Shown: positions 36,918 to 46,497, numbered from the stretch's first letter. The stretch is 64,000 bases of DNA from Bradyrhizobium diazoefficiens (GCF_018131185.1 NZ_JAFCJE010000001.1:834001-898000), one strand, 5' to 3'. Numbers and translations: made by a program. Notes: generated by a model not told the origin, from the sequence alone.

Positions 36918-37170
36918 CAGATATCCCAGAGGTCGTTGGAAGTGACCTGCACCGGTTGCCGTTAGGCCCCCGGAACGCGGCGATGATGTGACCAAACGCC
37001 GCCATCGTCCGATTTTGCGGTGCCGAGCCGCCATTACGACTCAAAGCCGGCGCAAGAGGCCTCCAAGCGGAAGCTTCGGGGCCGACGACCCCACTCGCGG
37101 CAGCACGCCTGTCTATTCGCGCGTGCCGGCGAAAGCGAGTAGGAAGATGCTGCAAATCGGGAGAGGTGCC

Positions 37171-37371
37171 ATGACAAAAGCAATCCTCAGCGACATCCCC
37201 AGGCAAAACCCCTGCGCCCAATGCGGCACGCCGATTGCGCAGCCCGACTGGATCGAGCCGGGCGAAGGCCGCGTGTCCTACCTCTGGACCTGCCACGCCT
37301 GCAACTATCGCTTCGAGGCGGTGGCGATCTTCGACGAGGTGGCCGTCGAGCACCCGCCGCTCGCGGCCTGA
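37171..37371 (+). CDS. Small zinc-ribbon-type protein, unknown function
   Basis: Product of 66 residues with two CxxC pairs, CAQCG near residue 14 and CHACN near residue 42, an arrangement fit to bind one zinc ion. GGGAGAGG lies three bases before the ATG. No other domain is seen. It is short, cytoplasmic and transcribed alone. Confidence 0.7.
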   Translation: MTKAILSDIPRQNPCAQCGTPIAQPDWIEPGEGRVSYLWTCHACNYRFEAVAIFDEVAVEHPPLAA

Positions 37372-37542
37372 GGTGCTTCATAGGGCATGATCGCCGCGCA
37401 AATGCGTCGGGTTTTGTCGCGAAGAAGAACCGCTTCACACTTGCGCTATCGCCGCAAAGCCGTGCGCCGCAAAATGTTCCTGGGTAACGCAGGAACATGC
37501 CTCGCGTGCTCGCGCGTTACGCGACGAAATTGCGGCGCGCAC

Positions 37543-37567
37543 GGAACTGCGCTTCATCAGCGCGGTT
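37543..37567 (+). promoter_or_regulatory. Candidate general-stress (EcfG-type) promoter
   Basis: GGAAC at 37543-37547 and GGTT at 37564-37567 with a 16-base spacer, close to the alphaproteobacterial EcfG consensus GGAAC-N16/17-CGTT. The predicted transcript start is about 30 bases upstream of the PRC-barrel gene start. The -10 differs by one base. Confidence 0.35.
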
Positions 37568-37603
37568 TTCTCCCCACGAGTTTTCGATGAAGGAGAGGAC
37601 AAC

Positions 37604-38140
37604 ATGATGAAGTCGATCGTCGCCGGCCTTGCCGGCACAGCACTGCTCACCACCGTTGCGTTCGCGCAAGCGCCGACCGCCACCACCGACAAGGCGGCGC
37701 CTGCGGCCACGACCTCCACGTCCACCACCGCCACCACCACCGCGAGCGGACAGTGGCGTACGTCCAAGATGGACGGCCTCAAGGTCTACAACGAAGCCAA
37801 CGAGAACATCGGCACGATCAATGATCTGCTGATGGACAAGAACGGCGACATCAAGATCGCAGTGATCGGCGTCGGCGGCTTCCTCGGCATGGGCGAGCAT
37901 CTCGTCGCGGTGCCGTATGAGAAGCTGAAGTTCGTCAACGAGGCCGTGGCCTATACCGGTGCCGGCACGAACCCGGGCGCCAAGCCCGCCGCGAGCACGA
38001 CGACGGGCGCTGCGACCGGTACCGACAGGCCTGCTGCGACTGCGACGTCGACCACGTCGAAATGGTACCCGGACCACGCCGTGTTCAATGCGAGCAAGGA
38101 CGAGCTGAAGAACATGCCGGAGTTCAAGTACTCGGAGTAA
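37604..38140 (+). CDS. Exported PRC-barrel domain protein
   Basis: Product of 178 residues. The signal peptide is about residues 1-21 (KSIVAGLAGTALLTTVAFA), followed by a Thr/Ala-rich linker to about residue 48. The PRC-barrel domain covers about residues 50-115 (WRTSKMDGLKVYNEANENIG, then IKIAVIGVGGFLGMGEHLVA and VPYEKLKF). A second Thr/Ala linker precedes a short C-terminal SKWYPDHAVFNASKDELKN motif common in these proteins. It is probably periplasmic; the function is unknown, and the homologous genes are often stress-induced. GGAGAGG precedes the ATG. Confidence 0.85.
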   Translation: MMKSIVAGLAGTALLTTVAFAQAPTATTDKAAPAATTSTSTTATTTASGQWRTSKMDGLKVYNEANENIGTINDLLMDKNGDIKIAVIGVGGFLGMGEHLVAVPYEKLKFVNEAVAYTGAGTNPGAKPAASTTTGAATGTDRPAATATSTTSKWYPDHAVFNASKDELKNMPEFKYSE

Positions 38141-38166
38141 TGCGGCTCGCCTAACCACCTGTACGA

Positions 38167-38194
38167 AGCGCGCCCGGTTTTCACCGGGCGCGCT
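38167..38194. terminator. Hairpin between convergent transcripts
   Basis: Perfect 11-bp stem AGCGCGCCCGG / CCGGGCGCGCT with a 6-base TTTTCA loop, followed by GTCGTGTCGTTTTC on the plus strand. It terminates the PRC-barrel gene and probably the ABC operon from the other side. Confidence 0.7.
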
Positions 38195-38249
38195 GTCGTG
38201 TCGTTTTCTGACCTCTCCCCGCAGGCGGCGAGAGGGAGAAGGAAGCCGT

Positions 38250-39080
38250 TCAGCCGCCGCCACCCTTGAGCCGTTCGTTGCGTCGGCGCAGGCCTTCCAT
38301 GGTGGCGAGGAGGATGATCGAGACCGTCGTCAGGATCACCGCCGCTGCCGTGATGGTCGGGCTGATGTTCTCGCGGATGCCGCTGAACATCTCGCGCGGC
38401 AGGGTGCGCTGCTCGGGGCCTGCCATGAACAGCACGATGACCACCTCGTCGAAGCTGGTCGCGAATGCGAACAGCGCACCCGATGCGAGGCCGGGCAGGA
38501 TCAGCGGCAGGATCACGCGGCGGAACGCATATAGCGGCGAGGCGCCGAGCGAGGCGGCGGCGCGCGCCAGATTGGTGTCGAAGCTTTGCAGCGTCGCGCC
38601 GACCGTGATCACCACGAAGGGCGTCGCCAGAGCGGTGTGGGCCAGGATCAGGCCGAGATAACTGCCGGTGAGGCCGATCGGCGCGAAGAAGAAATACAGG
38701 CCGACCGCGGTGATGACACCGGGCACCACCACCGGCGACAGCACGAAAGCCAGCACGAGCGGCTTGAAGCGGCTCTTCCACTGCGCCAGCCCCAGCGCGG
38801 CCAGCGTGCCGAGCACCATGGACAGCGCCGTCGAGGCGACGCCGATGATCAGGCTGTTTTTCAGCGCATTCATCCAGCGCGGCGACGTGATGAAGTCGTC
38901 GTACCAGCGCAAGGACAGGCCGGGCAGCGGATAGGTGAGGTAGGAGCCCGAACTGAAGGACAGCGGCATGATCGCCAGGATCGGCGCGATCAGGAAGATG
39001 AACACCAGCGTGGAGACAACAATGGTCCCGGTCCACGCGATACGCTGGCTGGTCGTGCGCAAGGAGGAATTGTCGCTCAA
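38250..39080 (-). CDS. Polyamine-type ABC transporter permease (PotC-like)
   Basis: Inner-membrane permease of 276 residues. Six hydrophobic segments, starting TGTIVVSTLVFIFLIAPILAI, and the binding-protein-dependent transport signature AAASLGASPLYAFRRVILPLI (EAA-type loop) with RRNERLKGGGG at the end. It starts at a TTG that overlaps the stop of the first permease by three bases, with GGAGG upstream inside that gene. It is the last gene of a four-gene importer unit. Confidence 0.87.
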   Translation of the reverse strand: MSDNSSLRTTSQRIAWTGTIVVSTLVFIFLIAPILAIMPLSFSSGSYLTYPLPGLSLRWYDDFITSPRWMNALKNSLIIGVASTALSMVLGTLAALGLAQWKSRFKPLVLAFVLSPVVVPGVITAVGLYFFFAPIGLTGSYLGLILAHTALATPFVVITVGATLQSFDTNLARAAASLGASPLYAFRRVILPLILPGLASGALFAFATSFDEVVIVLFMAGPEQRTLPREMFSGIRENISPTITAAAVILTTVSIILLATMEGLRRRNERLKGGGG

Positions 39081-40339
39081 TTCTTCATGCCTCCGGTGAC
39101 CTGCTGGCCCTGCACCAGCTTGCCATAGACGAGTGCCAGCAAAAGGGTGGCCAGCAGCAGCACCGCGCCCAACGCCGAAGCGAGGCCCCAGTTGGCGGTC
39201 TCGGTCGTGTACAGCGCGATGAAGTAGCTGATCATCTGATCGGCGGCGCCGCCGACGAGAGCCGGTGTGATGTAGTAGCCGAGCGCCAGGATGAAGACGA
39301 GCAGGCTTCCCGCGCCGATGCCGGGCAGCGTTTGCGGCAGGTAGATCCGCAGGAAGGCCGTGACGGGCGCCGCACCGAGCGAGGCGGCGGCCCGCATGTA
39401 AGCGGGCGAGATCGCCTTCATGCTGCTGTACAGCGGCAGGATCATGAAGGGCAGGAGAACGTGGGTCATCGCCACGCAGACGCCGAAGCGGTTGTAGATC
39501 AGGCGCAGCGGCTCGTCGATGACGCCAAGCCAGTGCAGGCTGTCGTTCACGACGCCCTTGCTCTGCAACAGCACGATCCACGCGCAGGTACGGACCAGAA
39601 GCGAGGTCCAGAACGGCAGCAGCACGAAGATCATCAGGAGGTTCGACCGGCCGGGCGGCAGCGTCGCCAGGAGGTAGGCGACCGGGAAGCCGAGGATCAG
39701 GCAGAGGACGGTGACGCTGAGGCTGATGAGGAAGGTGCGGGCGAACAGGCTGCGGTAGATCGCCTGGTCGGGTGGAGCGGCGACGACCGCGCCGTCCACG
39801 TTCCGTGTCAGGTCGAGCGCCGCCAGAAGGTAGAAGCCCGTGATGGGGCCGCCGGCGTCCTTGATCGTCGTCCATGTCGCGCGTTCGCGCCAGGCTGGAT
39901 TGATCTTGCCCAGCGTCTCCTTGGCCGTGCCGGGCTCGGGCATCGCCTTCAGATTGCGCGCGGTGCTGGTCAGGATCGTGCGAAAACCGTTCAGCGCGTA
40001 GTTCAGCCGCTTGGCCGCAATCGCAATGGTGCCGGAGGCGCGAGCCGCGTGGATGTCGCTTGCCAGCGCTGCGTAGGCCGTTTCGTCCGGCAGGTCCTTG
40101 CCGTCCCAACCGGCGAGGGCGGCGATAGTTTGAGGCAGAACCTGGCGCACCTCGCGGTCGTCGACCGAGCGCCACAGCATGCCGGCGATGGGCCCGGCGA
40201 AGGTGAAGAGCAGGAAGACGAGAAGCGGCGCTACCAGCGCCAATGCCTTGACCTGGCGCGTTCGCTCAGCGCGCCGCAATCGGCGCTTGAGCGGCACCTC
40301 GGTCGACGCATTGGCGCCGGTCAGCAGCGCATCCGTCAT
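39077..40339 (-). CDS. Polyamine-type ABC transporter permease (PotB-like)
   Basis: Permease of 420 residues, about 120 longer than PotB because of a periplasmic insert after the first helix (residues about 55-175, between MLWRSVDDREV and SLFARTFLIS). The core six helices follow, with the EAA-type loop AAASLGAAPVTAFLRIYLPQ. Such a long first periplasmic loop occurs in the PotB-like branch that works with PotD-like binding proteins. It probably imports a polyamine or related cation together with the other three genes. Confidence 0.87.
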   Translation of the reverse strand: MTDALLTGANASTEVPLKRRLRRAERTRQVKALALVAPLLVFLLFTFAGPIAGMLWRSVDDREVRQVLPQTIAALAGWDGKDLPDETAYAALASDIHAARASGTIAIAAKRLNYALNGFRTILTSTARNLKAMPEPGTAKETLGKINPAWRERATWTTIKDAGGPITGFYLLAALDLTRNVDGAVVAAPPDQAIYRSLFARTFLISLSVTVLCLILGFPVAYLLATLPPGRSNLLMIFVLLPFWTSLLVRTCAWIVLLQSKGVVNDSLHWLGVIDEPLRLIYNRFGVCVAMTHVLLPFMILPLYSSMKAISPAYMRAAASLGAAPVTAFLRIYLPQTLPGIGAGSLLVFILALGYYITPALVGGAADQMISYFIALYTTETANWGLASALGAVLLLATLLLALVYGKLVQGQQVTGGMKN

Positions 40340-40364
40340 GGGGCGAGCCTTGCCGATGCGCTGT

Positions 40365-41423
40365 TTATTTCGCCGCCCATTTGTTGAAGCGCTCGGTCAG
40401 GCGGTCGATGTTCTCGAGCCAGAAGGCAACGTTGATCTCGACCGCGTTCTTGATGTTGTCGGGCGCCGTCGGCAGGTCCTTCAGAACGGCGGGGGCGAGC
40501 CTGCCGGCTGCGTCCTTGTTCGAAGTGCCATAGGCGATGTTCTCCGACAGTTTTGACTGGTTCTCCGCCTTGCCGACGAAATCCAGGAACTTGTAAGCGG
40601 CATCCTTGTTCGGGCTGCCCTTCAGGATGACCCAGCTGTCGAGCGTGAACAGCGCCCCGTCCCACACCATGCCGAAGTTCTTCTTCTCGTTCTTGTTCGC
40701 GGTGTCGATACGGCCATTGTAGACCGAGGTCATCGCCACCTCGCCGGAGGCGAGCAGTTGCGGCGGCTGGGCGCCGGCCTTCCACCAGACGATGTCGCCC
40801 TTGATGCTGTCGAGCTTCTTGAAGGCGCGCTCGATGCCCTCGTCGGTCGCGAGCACCTTGTAGACGTCCTTCGGCGCGACACCGTCGGCCATCAGCGCGA
40901 TCTCCAGCGTGGTCTTGGGGCCCTGACGCAGGGCGCGCTTGCCCGGAATCTTCTTGGTGTTGAAGAAATCGGCCCAGCCGCTGGGGGCCTCCTTCAGCTT
41001 GTCCTTATCGTAGCCGAGAACGAAATCGTAGAGGATGGCGCCGACGCCGCAGGGATTGACCGACGGCGGGATGTAGGCGGCCTCGCCGCCGATCTTGGAA
41101 TAGTCCAGCTTCTCGAACAGGCCTTCCTCGCAGCCGACCGCGAGCTCGTCGCTCTCGACCTGGACGACGTCCCAGGTCGCGGCGCCGCCCTGCACCTTGG
41201 CGCGCAACACGCCGACCCCGCCGTCCCAGGACTCGTCGTTCATGGCAATTCCGGCCGCCTTCTTGAATGGCTCGAAGTAAACCTTCTTCTGTGCATCCTG
41301 ATAGGCGCCGCCCCACGACACGACGGTGAGGTCACGCGCCTGCGCGACGCTCGCGAGCGCAGCGCTGGCACCGAGCGCCGCGGCGAAACCCAGAGCAATC
41401 CGGCCAATCTTGCACTTCAGCAT
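40365..41423 (-). CDS. PotD/PotF-like ABC transporter substrate-binding protein
   Basis: Periplasmic binding protein of 352 residues. The signal peptide is about 1-29 (ending ALASVAQARD), followed by LTVVSWGGAYQDAQKKVYFEPF, the hallmark start of the spermidine/putrescine-binding group. VVQVESDELAVGCEEGLF and VMWKAGAQPPQLLASGEV (positions about 70-230) are consistent. The ligand is unproven: putrescine, spermidine or another small amine are all possible. It lies between the ATPase and the permeases, in the usual order. Confidence 0.9.
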   Translation of the reverse strand: MLKCKIGRIALGFAAALGASAALASVAQARDLTVVSWGGAYQDAQKKVYFEPFKKAAGIAMNDESWDGGVGVLRAKVQGGAATWDVVQVESDELAVGCEEGLFEKLDYSKIGGEAAYIPPSVNPCGVGAILYDFVLGYDKDKLKEAPSGWADFFNTKKIPGKRALRQGPKTTLEIALMADGVAPKDVYKVLATDEGIERAFKKLDSIKGDIVWWKAGAQPPQLLASGEVAMTSVYNGRIDTANKNEKKNFGMVWDGALFTLDSWVILKGSPNKDAAYKFLDFVGKAENQSKLSENIAYGTSNKDAAGRLAPAVLKDLPTAPDNIKNAVEINVAFWLENIDRLTERFNKWAAK

Positions 41424-41504
41424 GGTCTTGGTTCCTTCTTCATGTCAGTTGCGTCGAGGTTGATTGTTTCAGGTCGGCTTGCGCTGGCGAAATCCTGCAA
41501 TGGG

Positions 41505-42614
41505 TCAGACAGGATCGAGGGCCAGGCAGTCCTCGGGGCGAAATGCGATGAACACGCTTTCACCATGTCTCAGGTTGTCATGCGCGCCTGGCTGAAGCTT
41601 GACCATGAACTCCCCGTTGCCGGCGACATCGAGCACGGCCAGCACATGGTCGCCGAGATAGATCGCGCTCTGCACCTTGGCCGGCAGCCGGTTCGGTCCG
41701 TCGCTGGAAGTGCCGTCGGAGACAATGGAGATCCGCTCCGGCCGTACCGACAGCGAGGTCGATGCGCCCGCGCCCGATATGTTGACCGCGCGTGCGGTCA
41801 CGGTGCCGCCGCCCGCCAGCGCGACGCGGCAATAATCCTTGTCGACCGTCTCGACGGTGCCGGCCAGAACGTTGTTCTCGCCGATGAAATGGGCGACGAA
41901 GCTGTTGACCGGATGCTCATACAGCGCGTCGGGCCTGTCGATCTGCTGCACGACGCCGTCATTGAACACGGCGATGCGGTCCGACATGGTGAGCGCTTCG
42001 CTCTGATCGTGGGTGACGTAGACCACCGTGATGCCCATCCTCTCGTGCAGTTGCTTGATCTCGAGCTGCATCTGCTCGCGCAGCCGCTTGTCCAGCGCGC
42101 CCAGAGGCTCGTCCATCAGCACGAGCTGCGGATTGAAGACCAGCGCACGGGCCAGCGCCACGCGCTGCTGCTGACCGCCGGACAATTGTCCGGGCCGGCG
42201 GTGCGCCAGGGCTTCCATCTTGATCATGCGCAACGCCGATTTGACGCGCTCCTGCGCTTCCGCCTTGCCCGTCTTGCGAACGGAGAGCGGGAAGGCGATA
42301 TTCTCCGCGATCGTCAGGTGCGGAAACAAGGCATAGTTCTGGAATACCATGCCGATGTCCCGCTTGTGCGGCGGCATGTTCTTGATCGGCCGGTCCGCGA
42401 GGTAGATCTCGCCGTGGGTCGGAACCTCGAAGCCGGCCAGCATCATCAGCGTTGTCGTCTTGCCCGAGCCCGACGGCCCGAGCAGGGTGACGAACTCGCC
42501 CTTCCTGATGTCGAGATCGAGGTTCTTCACCACGAGGTGCTCGCCATCGTAGGTCTTCTGAATGCCGGAAAAGCGCACCAGTGCCGGCGCGGGCGTGAAC
42601 ATGCCGGCTTCCAT
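41505..42614 (-). CDS. Polyamine-type ABC transporter ATPase (PotA-like)
   Basis: ATPase subunit of 369 residues. Walker A GPSGSGKTT at residues 46-54, signature LSGGQQQR at 143-150, Walker B LVLMDEP at 163-169 and the H-loop in VTHDQSEALT. The C-terminal 110 residues form the TOBE/OB regulatory domain typical of the PotA/CysA/MalK group. It is the first gene of the operon ATPase, binding protein, permease, permease. Confidence 0.92.
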   Translation of the reverse strand: MEAGMFTPAPALVRFSGIQKTYDGEHLVVKNLDLDIRKGEFVTLLGPSGSGKTTTLMMLAGFEVPTHGEIYLADRPIKNMPPHKRDIGMVFQNYALFPHLTIAENIAFPLSVRKTGKAEAQERVKSALRMIKMEALAHRRPGQLSGGQQQRVALARALVFNPQLVLMDEPLGALDKRLREQMQLEIKQLHERMGITVVYVTHDQSEALTMSDRIAVFNDGVVQQIDRPDALYEHPVNSFVAHFIGENNVLAGTVETVDKDYCRVALAGGGTVTARAVNISGAGASTSLSVRPERISIVSDGTSSDGPNRLPAKVQSAIYLGDHVLAVLDVAGNGEFMVKLQPGAHDNLRHGESVFIAFRPEDCLALDPV

Positions 42615-42741
42615 GTTGTCCTCGGCTTGCCGCTACGATGCTGTCAACACCTCGTTCGAGGTTGCGAGCAACAGCTTAGCACCCTGCGATGAGAATGCCA
42701 GCGGCGCAAGCGATGAAGACATAGGCGGACCCGCGCTACAT

Positions 42742-44304
42742 CTAGGGCAGCTTCGTCACCGACACGTTCAGCGTGCCGCCGGCTTCCGCGACCACGCGTA
42801 GCGTCTTGGAATCGAAGGCGATGTCGGCAAGCGTCAGGCTGTCGATCCTGGCGTCGACCTTGAGACCGTCCTCGCTCTTCTGGTAGTCGGCGATCGCGGC
42901 GGCGATCTTCTCGCGCGCGTTGGCGGCGATCGGCTTCAGATCGAGCGTCGCCTTCTGCAGCAGCGCCTGCTGCATTTGCGGCACGACGGCTCGCGCAGCG
43001 GCGCCCAACAGGCCAAAGGCGGCTTCCGATTCCACCGCGAGCTGGATGTCGGTGAGCCGGAGCGTCTGCTGCGCCTGGTCGAGCACCGGCCGGCCCCAGA
43101 TGTGCACGGTCGCCTCGGCGCCGAGGCCGAGCCAGCTCTTCTTTTCCTTGGCGCGCACCAGAAGCGAGATCAGCAGGCGCTCGCCCGACGGGATCACGTT
43201 GGCGCTCTTGACGGTGACGTCGACCGGACCCGAGCCGTCCTCGGGATAGGTGCGGCCGACCATCTGCGCCGTGATCAGCTTGTTGATCTCGGTGAACGGC
43301 ACGTCGATGGGAACGCCGATGTTCACGCCGGTGCCGGTCGGCGGCACGATCGAGATCTTGTCGGGGAACGGACAGTCCGGCTTGGTCGGCGTCGAGGTGA
43401 CGCGCGTCTCCGCTTCCAGGCCCATCAGCAGCGTCACGGCCTGCGCGTCGACGCGCGGCTGGGCGGCGATGGCGCGGATCGGCTTCATCTCCAGCCAGAG
43501 CGGCGGAAGCCCGGCCGAAGAGCCCGAGCCCTGCAGCGGGATCGAGCGGCACGCCTTGGCCCATTGCAGCTTCGCATTCTCGCGCAGGCTCGGATCGTTG
43601 CGGATGCGTTCGGAGACGGCATTGATCTGCTCGCCGACATTCTTGTCGATCAGCGGCTTGACCTGCGCCGGTACGTTGACCTTGGCGCCCGAGACGTTGA
43701 GGTTGGTATCGCCGAGATTGACCTGGGCGCCGAGATTGGGCTCGAGGTGCCAGTTGGCCGCGAGCTTCGGACGCGAGGTGACGACCACGTTGCCCTTGAT
43801 CTCCGCGCTCGCGTTCAGATTCTTGATGTTGACGGCGCCGATCCGTTTCGCGGCGTCACCGCCGAGCACGCTGCCGAGCGCGTCGCCAAGCGCACCTGTG
43901 GCTTTCGAGGACAGCGAGCCCGTCACGTTCAGCTTGCCGCTGAGCGGCGTCGAGATCGTCAGCACGTCCTTGTCACCGGCCGCTGCCATCGGCCCACGCA
44001 CCGCGGTCCAGCCGATGTCGGCATTCTCCAGGATCTGCGAGATCGGGTTGTCGGCCTTGCCGGCGAAGCTACGTGGTGCGGCCTTTTCGGCTTGCTCGCG
44101 GATCGCCGATATCGCGATGGCGACCGGAGCGATCACGATCGAGCTCTTCGCGACCGGTGGCAGCGGCGGCAATTGCGCCACCGGCGGCGCCGAATTCGTC
44201 GCGCGCGGCGACAGCAAGTCCATCGCCTTCAAGCTGATGAAGAACGACGCCGCGAGCACCGCGACGGCGATCAGGATGGTCTTCAGATTCAACGTCAGTC
44301 GCAT
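42742..44304 (-). CDS. DUF4403-family exported or membrane-anchored protein
   Basis: Product of 520 residues. An N-terminal anchor or uncleaved signal is at about residues 8-27 (TILIAVAVLAASFFISLKAM). DUF4403 covers most of the rest: repeated beta-strand blocks such as SSIVIAPVAIAISAIREQ, VNVPAQVKPLIDKNVGEQIN and VPFTEINKLITAQMVGRTY. The family resembles lipid-binding tubular (BPI/SMP-like) folds and is thought to bind a hydrophobic ligand at the envelope; this is a family-level inference. It is upstream of the importer operon on the same strand, with 127 bp between. Confidence 0.85.
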   Translation of the reverse strand: MRLTLNLKTILIAVAVLAASFFISLKAMDLLSPRATNSAPPVAQLPPLPPVAKSSIVIAPVAIAISAIREQAEKAAPRSFAGKADNPISQILENADIGWTAVRGPMAAAGDKDVLTISTPLSGKLNVTGSLSSKATGALGDALGSVLGGDAAKRIGAVNIKNLNASAEIKGNVVVTSRPKLAANWHLEPNLGAQVNLGDTNLNVSGAKVNVPAQVKPLIDKNVGEQINAVSERIRNDPSLRENAKLQWAKACRSIPLQGSGSSAGLPPLWLEMKPIRAIAAQPRVDAQAVTLLMGLEAETRVTSTPTKPDCPFPDKISIVPPTGTGVNIGVPIDVPFTEINKLITAQMVGRTYPEDGSGPVDVTVKSANVIPSGERLLISLLVRAKEKKSWLGLGAEATVHIWGRPVLDQAQQTLRLTDIQLAVESEAAFGLLGAAARAVVPQMQQALLQKATLDLKPIAANAREKIAAAIADYQKSEDGLKVDARIDSLTLADIAFDSKTLRVVAEAGGTLNVSVTKLP

Positions 44305-44433
44305 CAATCCCCCAAGCCGCCCGACGGGGATTTTACAGGGCGGGCGAGGAGGGCGCTAGAGCGCACCGGTGGGGTGGAATTGGGGCGAACAGGTTAACGG
44401 CTGCAAACCAACGTTGCCCCCCATTTCAAGCCA

Positions 44434-45084
44434 TCATCCGCCGGCCTGACCGCGCTTCGGACGGCGGATTGTCCGAACATTGCCGCGACCGCCGCCGCCG
44501 CAGAAAAACTGGTCGGCACCATCGGACTCCAGCCCGGATACGCCCGTGCCGGCGGGCAAGTCGAGCTGCTCGAGCACCTTGCCCGTCTCGGGGTCGATCC
44601 GCCTGATGTCGCTCTCTTCGTTCTCCCAGGTGCCGTGCCAGAGCTCGCCGTCGACCCAGGTCACGCCGGTCACGAAGCGCTTGCTCTCGATGGTGCGGAG
44701 AACCTTGCCCGTCTCCGGATCGATCTGGTGAATCTTGCGCTCGCGATACTGGCCGACCCAGAGCGAGCCCTCGGCCCAGGCCAATCCGGAATCCCCGCCG
44801 GCGCCAGGCGACGGGATCGTGCCGAGCACCTTGCCGGTGGCGGCGTCGATCTTCTGGATGCGGTCCTCGGCGATCTGGAACAGGTGCCGGCCGTCGAACG
44901 CCGTTCCCGCATGCGCGGCGACATCGATGGAGCGCGCGATTTTGCCGTCAGCCGGATCGACTGCGTTCAACTTGTCGCCGGACGCGAACCAGACATGCTT
45001 GCCGTCATAGGTGACGCCATGCACGGCTTCGACGCCCGCAAACGGCCCGTATTCCCTGACGATTTCGGCGGCTGAACGCTTCAT
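44434..45084 (-). CDS. YncE/Vgb-like beta-propeller protein
   Basis: Product of 216 residues built of repeated PQQ/NHL-like blades, each with a DPxTGKV turn: DPADGKIARSI, DAATGKVLGTI, DPETGKVLRTI, DPETGKVLEQL. There is no signal peptide. Its closest look is to the group annotated as glutaminyl cyclase-like or quinoprotein-type propellers, but no catalytic residues are evident. Start at ATG 45084, nine bases after GAGGGAT. The preceding regulator gene on the same strand ends 36 bp upstream. Confidence 0.75.
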   Translation of the reverse strand: MKRSAAEIVREYGPFAGVEAVHGVTYDGKHVWFASGDKLNAVDPADGKIARSIDVAAHAGTAFDGRHLFQIAEDRIQKIDAATGKVLGTIPSPGAGGDSGLAWAEGSLWVGQYRERKIHQIDPETGKVLRTIESKRFVTGVTWVDGELWHGTWENEESDIRRIDPETGKVLEQLDLPAGTGVSGLESDGADQFFCGGGGRGNVRTIRRPKRGQAGG

Positions 45085-45120
45085 GTGCGCGATCCCTCGT
45101 GGATGTGAACTCATCTCATC

Positions 45121-46341
45121 CTACGTGTTCAGGAGTGGGCCGGGGAGTAACAAGCCTGTCGGGAAACCCGGGACGGGCGGGGTCAACCAGCGCCGCGCCC
45201 GTCCATGTCCGAAGCACTGCACCTTGTTCGATCGCGCCAGCTCTTCGAGCGCGCGCTGGACCGTCCGCGCGCTCGTGCCCAGCGCCAGCGCGAGAGCCGA
45301 GCTCGACCACGGCTCGCCGTCGGAGAGGAAGGCGAGGACGGTGGCGTGCTTCTCCTCGACCGGCCGTGCCAGCACGAGAACGTCGCGCGTCTTGTGCGGT
45401 GTCAGCGCAAAGCCTTGCTTCGTTGCGCTGACATCCGCCAGCGGCCTGAGCTTCGCCCGCAGCCGTCCGATCTCGACCCGCAGCCGGCCGCGATGCGATT
45501 CGTCGGCGTGCCTGGCGTGAAACGCCGCGGTCATCAGCGCTTCCCGGGACACGTCCGCAGGCCAGGCCTGCGCCAGGAGGCGCGCAAGCGCGAACAGCAC
45601 CGGCCGCGTTCCGAGCGGCACGACGATGCCATTCCTGCGAACGCTGTGATGGAAGGTGTCTACTACAAGCGCCTTGGACCGCGCCAGCGCTTCGACCTGG
45701 CCCAGCAACAGGGGATGCTCCCTGCCGCGCGTGATCAGGCGCGCCGCGGGCGTGTCGAGCACGAGGTTGGCGCCTTCGACCTCGGATGCGAGCGCAGCGA
45801 TGCCGGCGAGGCGCGCCGCACGGGCCGCACGGTCGAGCGCTGCGCGCGCATCCTTCGTTCTGAGCCGCCTGATGGCAATGCCGGCGACCACGAGTTCGCG
45901 GACGACCTGCGAGGCCGGCGGCAGCGGAGAGGTGACGACCTCGGCCAGTGCATCCTCGGCTTCGTCGTGGCGTCCCAGGAGAAGCAGGCGGCGTGCCTCG
46001 ACGTGGCCCGCATGGGCGGCATTGACGAGATCACCGTGCTTCTCGAGCGTCGCGCGCGCCGCCGCGAGCGTTCTCACCGGCCAGTTCAGTTCGCGCGAGA
46101 CGAGCGCGATCTCTGCCTCGGCCACGATGCACCTTGCGCGCGCCACCGCCTCGCTCGGACCGAAGGCACGCGCGGCGCCGCGCAGCAGAGACTTCGCCTT
46201 CGCGAGATCGCCGAGCTGCGCCATCGCGATGCCGCGCAGTGCGAGCGACGGCGCATCGTTCCGCAGGGCGACGCGATTCAGCGCGCCGAGCGGATCGCCG
46301 GCCTCCAATGCCCGTGCGGCGGCCGTGATCAGCGACTCCAT
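45121..46341 (-). CDS. Large helix-turn-helix transcriptional regulator with helical repeats
   Basis: Product of 406 residues. The first 200 residues are helical, Ala/Arg/Leu-rich repeats of TPR-like character (LITAAARALEAGDPLGALNR, LRGIAMAQLGDLAKAKSLLR). A winged-helix segment follows (SREALMTAAFHARHADESHR, then GRLRVEIGRLRAKLRPLADV), and near the C-terminus a second HTH (SALALALGTSARTVQRALEE). It is divergent from the DUF899 operon (157 bp between) and so is the probable regulator of those genes (inference). Confidence 0.72.
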   Translation of the reverse strand: MESLITAAARALEAGDPLGALNRVALRNDAPSLALRGIAMAQLGDLAKAKSLLRGAARAFGPSEAVARARCIVAEAEIALVSRELNWPVRTLAAARATLEKHGDLVNAAHAGHVEARRLLLLGRHDEAEDALAEVVTSPLPPASQVVRELVVAGIAIRRLRTKDARAALDRAARAARLAGIAALASEVEGANLVLDTPAARLITRGREHPLLLGQVEALARSKALVVDTFHHSVRRNGIVVPLGTRPVLFALARLLAQAWPADVSREALMTAAFHARHADESHRGRLRVEIGRLRAKLRPLADVSATKQGFALTPHKTRDVLVLARPVEEKHATVLAFLSDGEPWSSSALALALGTSARTVQRALEELARSNKVQCFGHGRARRWLTPPVPGFPTGLLLPGPLLNT

Positions 46342-46497
46342 GTCAATCCCGTCACACTTGTTACTCCCACCGCGCAACCGCGAGATGCCAGAAATCGTTG
46401 ACGGCCGAAGATGTGCGGTGAGTGGGCGTGGGTGGTTCCGCGTCCGCCGCGGCGCGGCAAGGAATGGCGGCCGAAGCAAGAGATCTGGAGAGCCATC

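Noticed and set aside
37492..37518. A second GGAAC-CGTT pair as an EcfG promoter
   Set aside because: The spacer is 18 bases, outside the usual 16-17; the pair at 37543 fits better.
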